DNA of 64,000 nt from Pseudovibrio sp947494035 (GTDB lineage: Bacteria; Pseudomonadota; Alphaproteobacteria; Rhizobiales; Stappiaceae), in NCBI GenBank assembly GCA_947494035.1, contig CANLTN010000001.1, positions 124,001 through 188,000 of the forward strand. Direction: 5' to 3'. The position numbers and the translations under genes were made by a program. The notes under the pieces are model-generated. The model had not been told where the DNA came from. It saw only the letters and a program-made list of their open reading frames with translations, and did not search any database. This document shows, piece by piece, positions 61,942 to 64,000 of the stretch (its first letter is position 1; every line of letters begins with the position of its first letter).

Positions 61942-64000
61942 ATGTTTGATATACATCGCGTGGAAGTAGATTGGGGCGGACGTCCGCTCATCCTTGAAAC
62001 CGGCAAGGTAGCCCGTCAGGCAGACGGTGCAGTCCTCGCAACTTACGGCGAGACCAAAGTTCTTGCGACTGTTGTGTCTGCGAAAGACGCAAAGCCAGGT
62101 CAGGATTTCTTCCCACTTACTGTAAATTATCAGGAAAAGGCATACGCTGCTGGCCGCATTCCAGGTGGCTTCTTCAAGCGCGAAGGCCGTCCGTCCGAGC
62201 ACGAGACCCTGACATCCCGTCTGATTGACCGTCCGATTCGTCCGCTGTTCGTAGATGGTTATAAGAACGAAACTCAGGTTGTTCTGACTGTTCTGTCTCA
62301 CGACCTGGAGAACGCTCCAGATATTCTGGCAATGGTTGGCGCATCTGCAGCACTCACCATCTCCGGCGTACCATTCATGGGCCCAATCGGTGGCGCTCGT
62401 GTTGGTTACATCAACGGCGAATACGTTCTGAACCCAACAGTTGACCAGATGGAAGAAACCGATCTGGACCTGATTGTTGCAGGTACGAATGACGCTGTTC
62501 TGATGGTTGAGTCCGAAGCTCAGGAACTGACCGAAGAAGTAATGCTCGGCGCTGTGATGTTCGGTCACCGCGGGTTCCAGCCAGTTATCGACGCGATTAT
62601 TCAACTCGCTGAAAAAGCTGCAAAGGCTCCACGTGAACTGAACCTGCCAGATCATTCTGAGCTGTTCGCAAAAGTTCAGGAACTGGCTGCTGAAGAACTC
62701 GGCGCTGCTTACTCCATCACTGTAAAAACAGAGCGCAAGGTTGCTGTTGATGCTGTGAAGGCGAAAGTTGTTGCAGCTCTTGTAACCGGTGAAGAAGGCG
62801 CTCCTGAAGCGACTGTCATCTCCGATCTGTTCAAGAAAGCTGAAGCTGCTATCGTTCGTGGCCGTATCCTTGATACCGGTTCCCGCATCGATGGTCGCGA
62901 CCTGTCCACCGTTCGTCAGATTGTTTCTGAAGTTGGCATGCTGCCACGTGCACACGGTTCTTCCCTGTTCACACGTGGTGAAACTCAGGCAATGGTTGTT
63001 GCAACACTGGGTACAGGTGAAGACGAGCAGTTCGTTGACAAGCTCGAAGGCACCACCAAATCAGCATTCATGCTGCACTACAACTTCCCTCCATACTCTG
63101 TAGGTGAAGCTGGTCGCATGGGTTCCCCAGGACGTCGTGAAATCGGTCACGGTAAACTGGCATGGCGCGCTGTTAACCCAATGCTGCCTGCACACCATGA
63201 TTTCCCATACACTCTGCGTGTTGTTTCCGAAATCACCGAGTCCAACGGTTCTTCCTCCATGGCTTCCGTTTGTGGTGCATCCCTGTCCCTGATGGACGCT
63301 GGTGTTCCTCTGAAGGCGCCTGTGGCTGGCATCGCAATGGGTCTCATCAAGGAAGGCGAGCGCTTCGCAGTTCTCTCCGATATCCTTGGTGATGAAGATC
63401 ACCTCGGCGACATGGACTTTAAAGTAGCTGGTTCCGAAAACGGCATCACCGCACTGCAGATGGACATCAAGATCGACGGTATCACCGAAGAGATCATGAA
63501 GGTCGCTCTGGAGCAGGCGAAAGGTGGCCGCGTTCACATCCTCGGCGAAATGTCCAAGGCAATCACCGAAGCACGTGCAGAGCTTGGCGAACACGCTCCT
63601 CGCATCGAAGTCATCAAGATCCCTGTAGACAAGATCCGTGAAGTAATCGGTTCTGGCGGTAAGGTGATCCGTGAGATCGTTGAGAAGACCGGCGCGAAAG
63701 TGAACATCGAAGACGACGGCACCGTTAAGGTCGCTTCTTCCGATGGCAAAGCGATTAAAGCTGCTCTCAACTGGATCAACTCCATCGCTGCTGAGCCAGA
63801 AGTTGGCGTCATCTATGAAGGTACTGTTGTTAAGACTGTAGACTTCGGCGCATTCGTAAACTTCTTCGGCGCACGCGACGGTCTGGTTCACATCTCTCAG
63901 CTGGCTCCACGCAAAGTCGCGAAAGTGACTGACGTGATCAAAGAAGGCGACAAAGTCTTCGTTAAGCTGATGGGCTTTGATGAGCGCGGTAAAGTACGTC
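61942..64000 (+). CDS. pnp: Polyribonucleotide nucleotidyltransferase, 5' part
   Basis: The gene runs off the window end; 686 complete codons are present of a usual 700-710. It is the phosphorolytic 3'-5' exoribonuclease of the degradosome and tRNA/mRNA decay. The first RNase PH domain starts with VEVDWGGRPLILETGKVARQ; the second has RIDGRDLSTVRQI near residue 315 and the catalytic-site segments GSSLFTRGETQ and ESNGSSSMASV; KH (VIGSGGKVIREI, near 568) and S1 (GVIYEGTVVKTVDFGAFV, near 623) follow. ATG at 61942. Confidence 0.97.
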   Translation, partial: MFDIHRVEVDWGGRPLILETGKVARQADGAVLATYGETKVLATVVSAKDAKPGQDFFPLTVNYQEKAYAAGRIPGGFFKREGRPSEHETLTSRLIDRPIRPLFVDGYKNETQVVLTVLSHDLENAPDILAMVGASAALTISGVPFMGPIGGARVGYINGEYVLNPTVDQMEETDLDLIVAGTNDAVLMVESEAQELTEEVMLGAVMFGHRGFQPVIDAIIQLAEKAAKAPRELNLPDHSELFAKVQELAAEELGAAYSITVKTERKVAVDAVKAKVVAALVTGEEGAPEATVISDLFKKAEAAIVRGRILDTGSRIDGRDLSTVRQIVSEVGMLPRAHGSSLFTRGETQAMVVATLGTGEDEQFVDKLEGTTKSAFMLHYNFPPYSVGEAGRMGSPGRREIGHGKLAWRAVNPMLPAHHDFPYTLRVVSEITESNGSSSMASVCGASLSLMDAGVPLKAPVAGIAMGLIKEGERFAVLSDILGDEDHLGDMDFKVAGSENGITALQMDIKIDGITEEIMKVALEQAKGGRVHILGEMSKAITEARAELGEHAPRIEVIKIPVDKIREVIGSGGKVIREIVEKTGAKVNIEDDGTVKVASSDGKAIKAALNWINSIAAEPEVGVIYEGTVVKTVDFGAFVNFFGARDGLVHISQLAPRKVAKVTDVIKEGDKVFVKLMGFDERGKVR

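Noticed and set aside
61891..62955. 354-codon minus-strand frame opposite pnp
   Set aside because: Complement of a well-conserved pnp; no recognisable domain.

Overview
The window is 64 kb of chromosome from an alphaproteobacterium. Support comes from the block rimP-nusA-ylxR(L7Ae)-infB-rbfA-truB-rpsO-pnp, the chain tsaB-rimI-fur/mur-plsC-miaB-phoH-ybeY-corC-lnt-xre-metK-trmB, the pairs ubiE-ubiB and dnaK-dnaJ, an Irr-type iron control element, and a PmtA-type phospholipid methyltransferase. Moderate GC content and the gene mix fit a marine Pseudovibrio-like member of the Stappiaceae; the genus is inference from memory, not a computed match.

Left part (1-12.2 kb, accessory): the tail of an M48 metalloprotease, four minus-strand glycosyltransferase genes (GT4, an unrecognised GT-B-like protein, GT8, GT2) that probably build a cell-surface glycan, then an AbgB-like M20 amidohydrolase divergent from a complete five-gene peptide-type ABC importer (binding protein, two permeases, two ATPases).

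Middle-left (12.3-25.9 kb): tRNA-Arg(CCG); a minus-strand four-gene operon imelysin(IrpA)/di-haem oxidoreductase/imelysin/DUF1513 preceded by a near-perfect Irr box, which looks like an iron-regulated periplasmic redox or metal-handling system without its own permease; a membrane-anchored glycerophosphodiesterase; a small lipoprotein; a GntR regulator; gnd; ldh; mutM.

Middle (26-43 kb, housekeeping): ubiE-ubiB, a TetR regulator, alkB, a membrane-anchored glutamate-synthase-like FMN/Fe-S protein, dnaK (with an RpoH-type promoter), dnaJ, pmtA, an FMN reductase, hslV and hslU separated by a membrane protein gene, a universal stress protein, a NifU-type scaffold, tsaB-rimI, and a Fur/Mur regulator lacking the usual zinc CxxC.

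Right part (43-64 kb, conserved information-processing genes): plsC, miaB, phoH, ybeY, corC-like, lnt, an XRE regulator, metK, trmB, then the rimP to pnp translation/RNA-decay block, cut by the window end inside pnp. Several intergenic gaps carry strong hairpins, including a promoter-leader-terminator unit before rimP, paired hairpins between rpsO and pnp, and a possible structured RNA between lnt and the XRE gene. NusA and IF-2 both carry tandem low-complexity repeats.

No rRNA, CRISPR array, prophage, insertion sequence or defence cluster was recognised. The most interesting candidate for an undescribed system is the Irr-box-controlled imelysin/di-haem/imelysin/DUF1513 operon.
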